DNA of 64,000 nucleotides, from assembly GCF_900100955.1 (NCBI RefSeq), contig NZ_FNCC01000005.1, positions 186,001 through 250,000 on the forward strand, in the 5' to 3' direction. The stretch comes from Lentzea fradiae (GTDB lineage Bacteria; Actinomycetota; Actinomycetes; Mycobacteriales; Pseudonocardiaceae). Every line of letters begins with the position of its first letter. Position 1 is the first letter of the stretch. A program made the position numbers and the translations under genes. Of the stretch, positions 1 to 9,866 are shown piece after piece. Below the pieces are notes generated by a model. The model saw only the letters and a list, made by a program, of their open reading frames with translations, had not been told where the DNA came from and ran no database searches.

Positions 1-2
1 GT

Positions 3-2798
3 GCCGAACCGGGTTTCGTGCCGATGGGCGGGGCGCTGGACGGCATCGAGCACTTCGACGCCAAGCTGTTCGGCTACAGCCCGCGTGACGCGGCGGTGCT
101 CGACCCGCAGCACCGGGTGTTCCTGGAGTGCGCCTGGCACGCGCTGGAACACGCCGGGCGCCTCGGCGACGGGGAAGGCGTCGGCGTCTACGCATCGGCG
201 AGCATCAACACCTACCTGCTGCGGCACCTGCTGGGCAACCCGGCCGTGCCGGGCGGGTTGCAGCCGCTCGACCTCATGCTGGCCAACGACAAGGACACGC
301 TCGCCAGCCGCGTCTCCTACCACCTCGACCTCACCGGACCCGCGATCACCGTGCAGACGGCCTGTTCGTCGTCGCTGGTGACGATCCACGTGGCGTGCCA
401 GGCGCTGCTCGGCCGCGACTGCGACACCGCGCTCGCCGGTGGTGTGTCGATCAGGCCGCCGGTCCACGAGGGCTACGAGCACACCGAGGGCGGAATCCTC
501 GCCGCGGACGGCCGCTGCCTGCCGTTCGACGCCGACGCGCACGGAGTGGTGGCGGGCAACGGTGTCGCCGCCGTGGTGCTGCGCCGCTTGGAGGACGCAC
601 TGGCCGACGGTGACACGATCCACGCCGTCATCAAGGGCACGGCCGTCAACAACGACGGCGCGGGCAAGGTCGGCTTCACCGCGCCCAGCGTCACCGGTCA
701 GGCACGGGTGATCAGGGCGGCGCACGAACTGTCCGAAGTGGACCCGTCGACCATCGGGTACGTCGAGGCGCACGGCACCGCCACCCCGCTCGGCGACCCG
801 ATCGAGGTGGCCGCGCTGACCCGGGCGTTCGATCCCGCACCCGCGTCGTGCGCGCTGGGGTCGGTCAAGGCGCTGATCGGGCACCTGGACGCGGCGGCCG
901 GTGTCGCCGGGTTCGTGAAGGCCGCGTTCGCCGTCCGCGACGGCGTGGTGCCGCCGAGCCCGTACTTCACCACGCCCAACCCGGAGACGGGGCTGGAGCA
1001 CAGCCCGTTCTTCGTCAACCGCGAGGCGCTGCCGTGGCCGTCGCCGCGCAGGGCCGGGGTGAGCGGGTTCGGCATGGGCGGTACGAACGCCCACGCGGTG
1101 CTGGAGGAGCCACCCTCACCCGAGCCGATGGGACCGGCGCGCTCCCGGCAGCTGCTGGTGCTGTCGGCCGCGACCGAGCAGGCGCTGGAGGAAAGCCGAC
1201 GCCTGCTCGCCGAGCACCTCGCCGGGGACGGCCCGGAGCTCGCGGACGTCGCGCACACGCTCCGGGTCGGCCGCCGCGCGTTGCGGCACCGGCTGGCCGT
1301 CGTGGCGGGCGACCGTTCCTCGGCCGGTGAGGCACTGGCCGGGGCGTGGACCGGGGCTGGGGAACGCGGTGACGTCGTGTTCCTGTTCCCCGGCCAGGGT
1401 TCCCAGTACGCCGGCATGGCCGCACAGCTCGCCGAGGAGGAACCGGTGTTCCGCGCGGTGCTGGACGAGTGCGACGCGCTGCTGCCGTTCGACCTGCACG
1501 AGGTCCTCGGTGACGAGGAGCGGCTGGCGCGCACCAGGTTCACCCAGCCCGCGCTGTTCGCCGTCGAGTACGCGCTCGCGAAGCTGTGGGAGCACTGGGG
1601 TGTCCGCCCGTCCGCCATGCTCGGGCACAGCGTCGGCGAGTACGTGGCCGCCTGCCTGGCCGGGGTGTTCTCGCTGCGGGACGCCCTGACCCTGGTGACG
1701 GCACGCGGTGAGCTGATGGACGCGCTGCCCGCCGGGGCGATGCTGTCGGTGCCGCTGGGCGCCGACGAGCTGGAGCTGCCCGGCGACGTGTGCCTGGCCG
1801 CAGCCAACGCACCGAAGCTGAGCACGGTCGCCGGCACGTTCGAGGCGATCGACCGGTTCGCCGCGACGCTCAGCGTCACGAGCCGCCGCCTGCGCACCTC
1901 GCACGCCTTCCACTCGTCGATGATCGACCCGATGCTGGCCGAGTTCGCCGCACGAGTGCGGGCGGTCGAGCTGCGGGAGCCGGTGCTCCCGTTCGTCTCC
2001 AACGTGTCCGGCACGTGGATCACGGCGCCGGAGGCGACCGACCCCGGCTACTGGGTCCGGCACGCGCGGGAAGCCGTGCGGTTCAGCGAAGGTCTTCGCA
2101 CGGCACTGGCCGGTGGACCGGTCACCCTGCTGGAGGCCGGTCCCGGAAACGTGCTGACCACCTTGGCGCGTCAGCACGACCTCGCGAGCGGGGGACACGC
2201 GGCGCTCGGGTCGTTGCGCCACCCGCGGGAGGACAAGCACGACCTCGACACCGTGCTCGCCGCGCTGGGCAGGCTGTGGATCGCCGGTGCGCCGGTCGAC
2301 CTCGCCGCCGTCACCTCGGACGAACGGCGCCGCCGCGTCCCGTTGCCCCGGTACCCGTTCGAGAAGGCCCGGCACTGGATCGACCTGCCCGGCACCAAGG
2401 CCGTGGCACAGGTCGAGGCCCAGCCCGTCGCCGTCAAGGCCGAAGCCGTGGCCGAGGGCGACCTGGCCGTGGTCACGGGAATCTGGCAGGAGCTGCTCGG
2501 CGTCGCGCGCATCGGCCCGCACGACGACTACTTCGAGCTGGGCGGGCATTCGTTGCTGGCCACCCAGATCCTCGCGCGGATCACCGCCGACCTCGGGGTC
2601 GCGCTGCCCGCCGGAGCGATCTTCGAAGCGCCGACCCCGGCGAAGCTCGTCGCGCTGCTCGACCGCACGCGTGCCCAGCGGCCGGACGAGGACGACGAGT
2701 TCGCCCGGCTGCTCGCCGAGATCCGCGACATGTCACCGGAACAGCTGCGGGCCGAACTGGACCGCGAGCGGGACGCCCAGGAGATCTCCCAGTCATGA
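3..2798 (+). CDS. Type I polyketide synthase module KS-AT-ACP (5' partial)
   Basis: One chain-extension module of a hybrid PKS-NRPS assembly line. The frame is open at the window edge, so the start of the ketosynthase is missing. The KS has its active-site Cys in TACSSS (visible residue 121) and the His motifs EAHGTA and IGHLDAAAG. The AT follows with GQGSQ, the nucleophile motif GHSVGE and HAFH, the last being the usual signature for malonyl-CoA. An ACP closes the module with GGHSLLATQ, then an acidic C-terminal tail that may be a docking region. No KR, DH or ER is present, so the beta-keto group should stay unreduced. The KS sequence (FGYSPRDAAVLDPQHR, ASINTYLL) resembles the clade found in NRPS-PKS hybrids. 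Its TGA overlaps the ATG of the NRPS (ATGA), so the two are probably co-translated. Confidence 0.93.
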   Translation, partial: AEPGFVPMGGALDGIEHFDAKLFGYSPRDAAVLDPQHRVFLECAWHALEHAGRLGDGEGVGVYASASINTYLLRHLLGNPAVPGGLQPLDLMLANDKDTLASRVSYHLDLTGPAITVQTACSSSLVTIHVACQALLGRDCDTALAGGVSIRPPVHEGYEHTEGGILAADGRCLPFDADAHGVVAGNGVAAVVLRRLEDALADGDTIHAVIKGTAVNNDGAGKVGFTAPSVTGQARVIRAAHELSEVDPSTIGYVEAHGTATPLGDPIEVAALTRAFDPAPASCALGSVKALIGHLDAAAGVAGFVKAAFAVRDGVVPPSPYFTTPNPETGLEHSPFFVNREALPWPSPRRAGVSGFGMGGTNAHAVLEEPPSPEPMGPARSRQLLVLSAATEQALEESRRLLAEHLAGDGPELADVAHTLRVGRRALRHRLAVVAGDRSSAGEALAGAWTGAGERGDVVFLFPGQGSQYAGMAAQLAEEEPVFRAVLDECDALLPFDLHEVLGDEERLARTRFTQPALFAVEYALAKLWEHWGVRPSAMLGHSVGEYVAACLAGVFSLRDALTLVTARGELMDALPAGAMLSVPLGADELELPGDVCLAAANAPKLSTVAGTFEAIDRFAATLSVTSRRLRTSHAFHSSMIDPMLAEFAARVRAVELREPVLPFVSNVSGTWITAPEATDPGYWVRHAREAVRFSEGLRTALAGGPVTLLEAGPGNVLTTLARQHDLASGGHAALGSLRHPREDKHDLDTVLAALGRLWIAGAPVDLAAVTSDERRRRVPLPRYPFEKARHWIDLPGTKAVAQVEAQPVAVKAEAVAEGDLAVVTGIWQELLGVARIGPHDDYFELGGHSLLATQILARITADLGVALPAGAIFEAPTPAKLVALLDRTRAQRPDEDDEFARLLAEIRDMSPEQLRAELDRERDAQEISQS

Positions 2799-5700
2799 CG
2801 GACAACCTGACCAGCTCACTCACCGAGGAACAGCGGCAGCTGCTCGCGTTGCGGCTGCGCAACGCCGACCGCTCGCAGCCCGTGTCGTTCACCCAGGAAC
2901 AGCTCTGGTTCCTCGACCGCCTCGACCCCGGCAACCCCGCCTACGCGATCCCGTTCGGCCTGCGGCTGACCGGGCCGCTCGACCGCACCGCCCTCGAACT
3001 GGCCGTCGGCCGGGTCGTGGACCGCCATTCCGCCTTGCGCACCACGTTCTTCGAACGCGACGGCGAGCTGCGGCAACGGGTCCACGACACGGTGCCGATC
3101 GCGATCGGCGTCACCGACCTGTCGGGGAACCCGGACAGGGCGGACGAGGTCGCACTGGAGCACGCGCGGCACGTGTTCGACCTGAGCAACGGCCCGCTGG
3201 TGGCGTTCCGGCTCGTCGTCCTCGGCGAGGAAGAGCACCTGCTCCTCGTGACCGCGCACCACATCGTGTTCGACGCGGCGTCGGCCGACGTGTTCAGCGC
3301 CGACCTCGCCGCGTTCTACGGCGGCGAGGCGCTGCCCGAGCTGACGACGACGTTCGGCCGGCACGCGGCGGCGGAACGGCGCAGGCTCACCCCCGAGGTG
3401 ATGGACGGGCACCTGGCCTACTGGCGGGACAAGCTCGCCGGCAGCCCGGCCCGTTCGACCGTGCCGTCCGACCTGCCCCGCCCCGCCGTGCAGACGCACA
3501 CCGGCGGACGTCGTCACTTCGTCGTCCCGGCCGGCCTGACCGAGCGGCTCGCGGCGAAGGCCCGTGCCCTCGGCGTGTCGCTGAACGCCGTGGTGCTCAG
3601 CGGGTTCGCCGCCCTGATCGGCCAGGAACGCGTGCTGCTCGGCATGCCGGTGAGCGGCAGGGGCCGTCCCGAGCTGGAGCGCATGGTCGGCTCGCTGGCG
3701 AACATGCTGGTGCTGCGGGTCGACCTGGACGGCGACGTGAACGACGTCGTCCGCGGCACCCACCGCGCGATCAGCGAGGCGTACAGCCACCAGGACGCGC
3801 CCTACGCACGGGTCGTGGAGGCGGTCGACCCGCCGCGCGACCCGAGCCGGAACCCGCTGTTCCAGGCCATGCTCAGCCTCACCGAGGCCCCCGCGGCACG
3901 GGTGGCGCGCGGCGTCGAGTTCAGCCCGTTCGAGGTCGACAACGGCCTGACGGACTTCGACCTGTTCGTGGTGCTGTCCCGAGTGGACGGTGAGCTGCGC
4001 GGGGTGCTCGGCTACAACGCCGACCTGTACCTGGAGGAGACGGTCGCCGAGCTGGGTGAGCGGTTCCTCGCCGTTCTCACCGACCTGGTGGCGGACCGGC
4101 CGTTGCGGCGCAGGGACCGGATCTCCGTCGCGGCCACCTTCACCGCCGACCCGCTGCGCGAGCCGCTGGACGTGCTCCACGGCGTGCTGCGCCTGCCGGT
4201 CGACGTCGAGCTGGCACCGTACGGGCAGACCGTCCAGCACCTGCTGCGCGGCGACGACGGTCGGCTCGCCGACGTCGTGCTGCTGCGCTGGGAAGACTGG
4301 CTGCGGCACGGTGACGCCGTCGAGGCGTCCTGGCGGGAGCTGGAGACCGCGGTCGAGGCGTACCGGCAGCAGTCCTCGGCGCCGCTGTACCTGGTCGTGT
4401 GCCCGTCCGAGAAGCCGTTCGGGCACCTGGACGACCGGCTCGCGGTGCTCGCGGACCAGACCGAGGGCGTGCACGCCGTGTGGTTCGCGGACTGGGCACA
4501 GACGCTGCCGGTCGGCACCGCGTTCGACCCGCAGGCCGACAAGCTCGGGCACGTCCCGTACACGCCCGAGATGTTCGCCGCGCTGGCGATCCTGCTGACC
4601 CGCGCCCTGCACCCGTCCACCGGGCGCCTGCACCTGCTGGACACCGCGCTGGGTGACCCGGCGTCGCTGGCCTCCCGTGCCGCGCCTTCCGTCAGGGCCG
4701 TCGCGGTGGACACCCCGCCCGTCGCGCCGCGCACCCCGACCGAAGAGCGGCTCGCCGCCGTGTGGCGCGAGGTGCTGAAGGTCGAGGAGGTCGGTGTCAC
4801 GCACGACTTCTTCGCGCTCGGCGGCCACTCGCTGCTGGCGACGCAGCTGTTGTCCAAGGTGTTCGCGGAGTTCGGCGTCGACGTGTCGTTGCACGCCCTG
4901 TTCACCCACCCGACCGTCGAAGCGCTGGCCGAGCTCGTCGAGGAGCCCCGGGAGACCGGGCGTCCGCTGTCGCCGGTGTCGCGCTCCCAGGCCCTCGAAC
5001 TCTCGGCGATCCAGCAGCGCATGTGGGCCGCGACGCAGCTCGATCCCGCCACGACCCGGATGAACACGACGTTCGCGGTGGCGTTGCGCGGCGCACTGGA
5101 CGTCCCGGCGCTTCGGTCTGCGGTGGCGGAAGTGGTGCGCAGGCACGAGATTCTGCGCACGACGTTCACCGAGCAGGACGGACGGCCGGTCATGGTCGTG
5201 CACCCGTCGCTCGGCTGCTGGCTGCCCGAAGCCGAGGGCACGCCGGAGGAGTTCCTGCGAGAGCACACCAACCACGTCTACGACCTGGAGAACGGCCCGC
5301 TGCTGCGTGTCCGGCTCGTTCGTACAGGTGTGGACGAGCACCACTTGCTGCTCGGCATGCACCACATCGTCTGCGACAACACGTCCTGGGGCGTGCTGCT
5401 CGCGGAGCTGTCCGCCTGTTACAGCGGGGGCGAGCTGCCCGAGTTGGAGGTGCAGTACGCGGACTACGCGGCGTGGCAACAAGACCTGCTCACGGACGAC
5501 GCACTCGCGCCCCACCTCGACCACTGGCGTACGTACCTCGCCGGTGCGCCCTCACAGCTCGAACTGCCGGCGGAACGCCCCGAGCGCAACGAGACCAGAC
5601 GCATCTCGTCCGCGGTGCCGGACCGGGTCGCGGACGCGGTGAAGGACCTGGCCCGTGCCGAGGGCAGCACGCCGTTCGCCACACTGCTCGCCGCGTACGC

Positions 5701-8506
5701 GGTGGTGTTGTACCGGCGCAGCGCCCAACCGGACGTGGTGCTGAGCGTGCCGCAGCAAGGCAGGCCGCGCCCGGAGGTCGAGCACCTGGTCGGCTGCTTC
5801 ACCGACCTGTTGCCGATCCGTGTCGACCTGGGCGGGCGGATCACGTTCCGGCAGGCGCTGCAACGGGTGCACCGCGCGATGGTGGACGGCTACCGGCACG
5901 CCGACGTGCCGTTCTCCAGCGTCGCGCACGTGCTGCCACGGCAGAAGGGGCGGCACCCGGTCTACCAGTGCGCGTTCAACTACGCGGACCTGCCGGAGGA
6001 GGCCCTGTCGTGGCCCGGCCTCGCGGTGGAACCGCTGGAGGTGCCGGTCACCAGCCTCGACTTCGACCTGTTCCTCACCCTGACCACCGAGCACGGCGAG
6101 CTGGCTACGACGCTGGAGTACAGCGCCGACCTGCTGACCCCGGGCGGCGCCACCGAGCTGCTGGACGGCTTCGTCGCGCAGCTTGGCGAGCTGGTGGGGG
6201 AACCGGACGCCCAGATCGTCGTCGCGCAGTCCGTTGTGGACGGACAGTCGCTGAGTGTCATCTCGTCCCGCCCCGCCGACGCCGTGCTGGACGTGGTGTC
6301 GGACTGGTCGGCGAAGCTCGGCCACCCGCTCACCCTGCGCACCACACCGCCCGGCCAGGTCCTGCGCCCGTTGCTGGACCCGGCAGCCGGCCTGGACGGG
6401 GAGACGACCGCGCTGGTGCTGCGCTGGGAGGACCTGTTCGAGGGCGGCGTCGCCGGGTTCGAGCTCGCGTTCGCCCGGCTGTGCACCGCGATCGAACGGT
6501 GGACGGACCGCACGGGTGCGGCGCTGACGGTACTGGCGACGTCGGAGCGTTCGGACGTGCCGTGGCCCGGCGTGTTCGGCCACGCCGCCGACCGCCTGGC
6601 CAGCCGGTTCCCCTCGGTGTCCGTCGTCGACCTGCTGACGGCCACCGGTGAGCAGGACGTCGTGCTGGGCACCGCACTGGCCCGGCTGGCGCTCGGCGAA
6701 CTGCCCGAAGAGCCACAGCACCGGACGGAAGCTCCGCGCACCGAGGAAGAACGCGCGCTCGCGGCCGTGTGGCAGGACGTGCTGAAGGTCTCGGAGGTTG
6801 GCGTCCACGACGACTTCTTCGAGCTGGGTGGCGACTCGATGACCGCGATCCAGGTGGTGTGGCTCGCGAACCAGGCGGGGATCAAGTTCACGCCCGCGCA
6901 GCTCACGGCCAAGCGCACGGTCGCGGAGCTGCTGCGGGTGCCGATGACCGAGGAACAGCAAGCGCTTGCGGCCGTGTGGTGCGAGGTGCTGAAGCTGGAC
7001 GAGGTCGGCCCGCACGACGACTTCTTCGAGCTGGGTGGCGACTCCATGACCGCGATCCAGGTGGTGTGGCTCGCGAACCAGGCGGGCATCAAGTTCACCC
7101 CGGCCCAGCTCACCGCCAAGCGCACGATCGCCGAACTGTGCGCGGCGACCGCGCCGCAGCAGGTCGCCGACCAGGGGCCGGTCGAGGGCGACTTCCCGGC
7201 CACCGGCGCCCAGCGCTGGTTCTTCGAGGCACTGGCCACGTCGATGGCCTCGCCCTCGCACTTCAACCACCCCTACTACCTCGAACTGCGCGTCCCGGCC
7301 ACCCCCGAGCAGCTGGAGCAGGCCACGAACGCGCTCGTCGCCCACCACGACGGGCTGCGGCTCCGGTTCCGCCGGGAGGGCATCGACTGGTACGCCACGC
7401 ACGGCCCGGTCGAGGGTGCGATGCCGTTCGTCTCGTTCGACGTCTCCGGTGCCGCCGACCGCGAGCAGGCCATCGAGAACCACCTCGGCGAGGTGCACCC
7501 CACGCTCGACCTCGAACGCGGCCCGCTGGCCAAGGTCGTCCACTTCGGACTCGGCGGGCACGGCCCCGACCGCGTGATGGTCATCTGCCACCACCTGGTC
7601 ACCGACGGCGTCTCGCGCAGCCTGGTTCTGGAGGACTTCCAGAACGCGCTGCGCCAGGTGCTCGCCGGGCAGCCGGTCGACCTGGGCGCGAAGACCACGT
7701 CGTTCAAGGACTGGGCGCTCGTGGTCGACGAGTACGCCCGCAGCCCGCGACCGCTGGCGGAGCTGGAGTACTGGGAACGCCAGGCCCCCGGAGCCGAGGA
7801 GATCACCCCGGACCTCCCCGGCGTCAACACGTTCGGCGTCATGAAGGACATCCACACCACGATCGACGCCGAGACGACGTCACGGCTGCGCGAGCTGGCC
7901 AAGGCGCACCAGGTCGGGGTGAGCGACCTGTTGGTCTGGGCGTCCGTCCGGATGGCGGCCGAACGGCATGGCAGTCGCGAGTGGACGATCGCCACCACCG
8001 GCCACGGCCGGGAGGCGCTGGCGGACGGGCTCGACCTGTCCAGGACCGTCGGCTGGTTCCAGGTCATGTACCCGGTCCGGCTCACCCTGCCCGAGGGCGC
8101 CGACACCGACGCGGTCGTGTCGCTCGCGCGGCAGCTGGGGCAGGTGCCGGTCAACGGTCTCGGCTACGGCCTGCTCCGCTACAACCACCCGGACCCGGCC
8201 GTGCGGCAGCGGCTGGAGACGCCGAACCCGCAGCTGACCGTCAACTACGCGGGCGCGTTCGGGTTCACCGACCTCTCCAGCGCCGACGAGCTGTTCGGCC
8301 TCTGCCAGGAGGAGCTGGGCGTGCTCCAGGACCCCGGCACCGTCTGGCCCGGCCGGATCGACGTCGTCGGGTCGCTCGTCGGCGGCCGGATCCGCGTCGA
8401 GATGAACTACGGCACCGAGATGTACCTGCCCGAGACCGCGCACCGGATGCTCGGCCGGATCGAAGAGCTGCTCCGCCGGCTCGTGGACAAGAACAGGACG
8501 GCATGA
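2795..8506 (+). CDS. Non-ribosomal peptide synthetase without adenylation domains: C-FkbHN-T-C-FkbHN-T-T-E-like
   Basis: A 1,903-residue assembly-line protein. Approximate order: C1 26-430 (HHIVFDA, His 155-156), an FkbH-N-terminal-like domain 444-605, T1 (Ser 679), C2 733-1145 (HHIVCDN, His 856-857), a second FkbH-N-like domain 1161-1300, T2 (Ser 1348), T3 (Ser 1417), and a terminal epimerase-like domain 1465-1895 (HHLVTDG, DLSRTVGWF, GLGYGLLRY). No adenylation core motif (such as the glycine-rich TSGTTG-type loop) is seen between C and T. In that slot sit stretches like LAPYGQTVQHLL, VVLLRWEDWL and DKLGHVPYTPEMFAAL, which match the N-terminal part of FkbH-type HAD-IIIC proteins. The domain calls come from reading motifs, not from a search. 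No thioesterase is present. The start is the ATG overlapping the PKS stop; the open frame extends further upstream only as a shadow of the PKS gene. Confidence 0.9.
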   Translation: MTDNLTSSLTEEQRQLLALRLRNADRSQPVSFTQEQLWFLDRLDPGNPAYAIPFGLRLTGPLDRTALELAVGRVVDRHSALRTTFFERDGELRQRVHDTVPIAIGVTDLSGNPDRADEVALEHARHVFDLSNGPLVAFRLVVLGEEEHLLLVTAHHIVFDAASADVFSADLAAFYGGEALPELTTTFGRHAAAERRRLTPEVMDGHLAYWRDKLAGSPARSTVPSDLPRPAVQTHTGGRRHFVVPAGLTERLAAKARALGVSLNAVVLSGFAALIGQERVLLGMPVSGRGRPELERMVGSLANMLVLRVDLDGDVNDVVRGTHRAISEAYSHQDAPYARVVEAVDPPRDPSRNPLFQAMLSLTEAPAARVARGVEFSPFEVDNGLTDFDLFVVLSRVDGELRGVLGYNADLYLEETVAELGERFLAVLTDLVADRPLRRRDRISVAATFTADPLREPLDVLHGVLRLPVDVELAPYGQTVQHLLRGDDGRLADVVLLRWEDWLRHGDAVEASWRELETAVEAYRQQSSAPLYLVVCPSEKPFGHLDDRLAVLADQTEGVHAVWFADWAQTLPVGTAFDPQADKLGHVPYTPEMFAALAILLTRALHPSTGRLHLLDTALGDPASLASRAAPSVRAVAVDTPPVAPRTPTEERLAAVWREVLKVEEVGVTHDFFALGGHSLLATQLLSKVFAEFGVDVSLHALFTHPTVEALAELVEEPRETGRPLSPVSRSQALELSAIQQRMWAATQLDPATTRMNTTFAVALRGALDVPALRSAVAEVVRRHEILRTTFTEQDGRPVMVVHPSLGCWLPEAEGTPEEFLREHTNHVYDLENGPLLRVRLVRTGVDEHHLLLGMHHIVCDNTSWGVLLAELSACYSGGELPELEVQYADYAAWQQDLLTDDALAPHLDHWRTYLAGAPSQLELPAERPERNETRRISSAVPDRVADAVKDLARAEGSTPFATLLAAYAVVLYRRSAQPDVVLSVPQQGRPRPEVEHLVGCFTDLLPIRVDLGGRITFRQALQRVHRAMVDGYRHADVPFSSVAHVLPRQKGRHPVYQCAFNYADLPEEALSWPGLAVEPLEVPVTSLDFDLFLTLTTEHGELATTLEYSADLLTPGGATELLDGFVAQLGELVGEPDAQIVVAQSVVDGQSLSVISSRPADAVLDVVSDWSAKLGHPLTLRTTPPGQVLRPLLDPAAGLDGETTALVLRWEDLFEGGVAGFELAFARLCTAIERWTDRTGAALTVLATSERSDVPWPGVFGHAADRLASRFPSVSVVDLLTATGEQDVVLGTALARLALGELPEEPQHRTEAPRTEEERALAAVWQDVLKVSEVGVHDDFFELGGDSMTAIQVVWLANQAGIKFTPAQLTAKRTVAELLRVPMTEEQQALAAVWCEVLKLDEVGPHDDFFELGGDSMTAIQVVWLANQAGIKFTPAQLTAKRTIAELCAATAPQQVADQGPVEGDFPATGAQRWFFEALATSMASPSHFNHPYYLELRVPATPEQLEQATNALVAHHDGLRLRFRREGIDWYATHGPVEGAMPFVSFDVSGAADREQAIENHLGEVHPTLDLERGPLAKVVHFGLGGHGPDRVMVICHHLVTDGVSRSLVLEDFQNALRQVLAGQPVDLGAKTTSFKDWALVVDEYARSPRPLAELEYWERQAPGAEEITPDLPGVNTFGVMKDIHTTIDAETTSRLRELAKAHQVGVSDLLVWASVRMAAERHGSREWTIATTGHGREALADGLDLSRTVGWFQVMYPVRLTLPEGADTDAVVSLARQLGQVPVNGLGYGLLRYNHPDPAVRQRLETPNPQLTVNYAGAFGFTDLSSADELFGLCQEELGVLQDPGTVWPGRIDVVGSLVGGRIRVEMNYGTEMYLPETAHRMLGRIEELLRRLVDKNRTA
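6755..7138 (+). repeat. 207-bp tandem duplication encoding twin carrier domains T2 and T3
   Basis: Two copies of a carrier-domain unit lie head to tail with a 207-bp (69-codon) period, the first from 6755 and the second from 6962. From the HDDFFELGGDS motif to the AKRT motif they are almost identical at protein level. Most DNA differences are at third codon positions, which indicates a recent duplication or ongoing gene conversion. Confidence 0.9.
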
Positions 8507-9846
8507 TGGCCAAGCCTTCGGGATTCGGCGCTTTCACGATCATGTGGGCGGGACAGCTGCTGTCCGCCCTCGGCACCCGTATGACGAACTTCGCGCTCAG
8601 CATCTGGGTGTGGCAGCACACCGGTTCGGCCACGGCGATGGCGCTGATGATGTTCTGCGGCTTCGGCTCGACCGTGCTGTTCAGCCCGCTGGCCGGCAGC
8701 CTGGTCGACCGGCTCAGCCGCAAGGTCTCGATCATCATCAGCGAGATCGGCTCGATCGCCGTCACGTTCATCCTGCTGGCGCTGTTCCTCGCGGACTCGA
8801 CCCAGCTCTGGCACCTCTACCTGGTCAACGTGCTGACCGGCGCGCTGCTCGCGATCCAGGGGCCGGCGATCGGCGCGACCATCGCGCTGATGATGGAGCG
8901 CGGGAAGTTCCTGCGGGCCAACGCGATGATGTGGTCCGTCAAGAGCCTCCCGGTGATCTTCGCTCCGGCACTGGCCGCCACGTTGCTCAGCCTGACCGGC
9001 ATCGAGGCGATCCTGCTGCTCGACGGCCTCACCTACGTGGCCGCCATCGTCACCGTGCTCGTCGTGCACATCCCGCGAGTGCCCGGTGGAGACCGGGAGA
9101 AGAGCAGCTTCTGGCAGGACTGCGTCTTCGGCTTCCGCTACATCGTCGAGCGGCCACCGCTGCTCGCCGTGCAGGTCGTGCTGTTCTCCATCAGTCTCCT
9201 GGCCGCGTTCGCGTGGGCGTTGATCGTGCCGCTGGTGCTCGCCCGCACGATGGGCGACGAGGGAACGCTCGGCCTGGTGCAGAGCATCGGCGCGGTCGGC
9301 GGTGTCCTGGGTGGCACGATGCTGGCCTTCATGCGGCCGCCGCGGCGCAAGATGCTGGTGGTCCTCGGCGCGATCCTGGTGTTCAGCATCGTCGGCCGCA
9401 TCCTCTACGGCGTCGGTGACGGCCTGATCGCGTGGGCCGCGGCGATGTTCTTCGTGGAGCTGACCATCCCGTTCATCGACGGCCTGGCGCAGACGATTTG
9501 GCAGGAGAAGGTCGACCCGGCCGTGCAGGGCCGCGTCTTCGCCGCCCGCAACTTCTTCGAGAACCTCTCGGTCCCGATCGGCTTCGCCGCCGCCGGCCCG
9601 CTGGTGGACAAGGTGCTGGAACCCGCCATGCGTGGCGACACGGCGCTCGCGGACGCGTTCGGCTGGCTCGTCGGCACGGGACCGGGATCGGGCATCGGCC
9701 TGCTGTTCGTGGCCGTCGGTGTGCTCGGCGCGGGTGTCGGCGTCGCGGGTCTGCTGAGCCGCAACGTCCGCGAGGTCGAGACCCTCGTGCCCGACCATGA
9801 GCCGGAGCCCGGACCGCTTGACCGCCAGCCCGCGCTGGCCGACTGA
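8503..9846 (+). CDS. MFS transporter, probable exporter of the cluster product
   Basis: A 447-residue polytopic membrane protein with about twelve hydrophobic segments starting near residue 10 ([17 protein letters not shown]). The loop LVDRLSRK after the second segment is the typical MFS motif A region. Family members that sit inside NRPS operons usually export the peptide or siderophore-like product, which is the role inferred here. The start ATG overlaps the NRPS stop (ATGATG; 8506 is an alternative start one codon later). Its position between the NRPS and MbtH in an unbroken operon supports a product-export or self-resistance role. Confidence 0.88.
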   Translation: MMAKPSGFGAFTIMWAGQLLSALGTRMTNFALSIWVWQHTGSATAMALMMFCGFGSTVLFSPLAGSLVDRLSRKVSIIISEIGSIAVTFILLALFLADSTQLWHLYLVNVLTGALLAIQGPAIGATIALMMERGKFLRANAMMWSVKSLPVIFAPALAATLLSLTGIEAILLLDGLTYVAAIVTVLVVHIPRVPGGDREKSSFWQDCVFGFRYIVERPPLLAVQVVLFSISLLAAFAWALIVPLVLARTMGDEGTLGLVQSIGAVGGVLGGTMLAFMRPPRRKMLVVLGAILVFSIVGRILYGVGDGLIAWAAAMFFVELTIPFIDGLAQTIWQEKVDPAVQGRVFAARNFFENLSVPIGFAAAGPLVDKVLEPAMRGDTALADAFGWLVGTGPGSGIGLLFVAVGVLGAGVGVAGLLSRNVREVETLVPDHEPEPGPLDRQPALAD

Positions 9847-9866
9847 CAGTGAAGGGGGAGATCTTC

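Noticed and set aside
4126..4640. A diverged adenylation domain in the NRPS
   Set aside because: The segment is too short (about 160 residues instead of about 500), and its recognisable pieces match the FkbH N-terminal region instead.
2816..5524. A 902-codon open frame on the minus strand opposite the NRPS
   Set aside because: It mirrors the C and T domains, has strongly skewed Arg/Gln/His content and no family motifs. Such long antisense frames are expected in GC-rich coding DNA.
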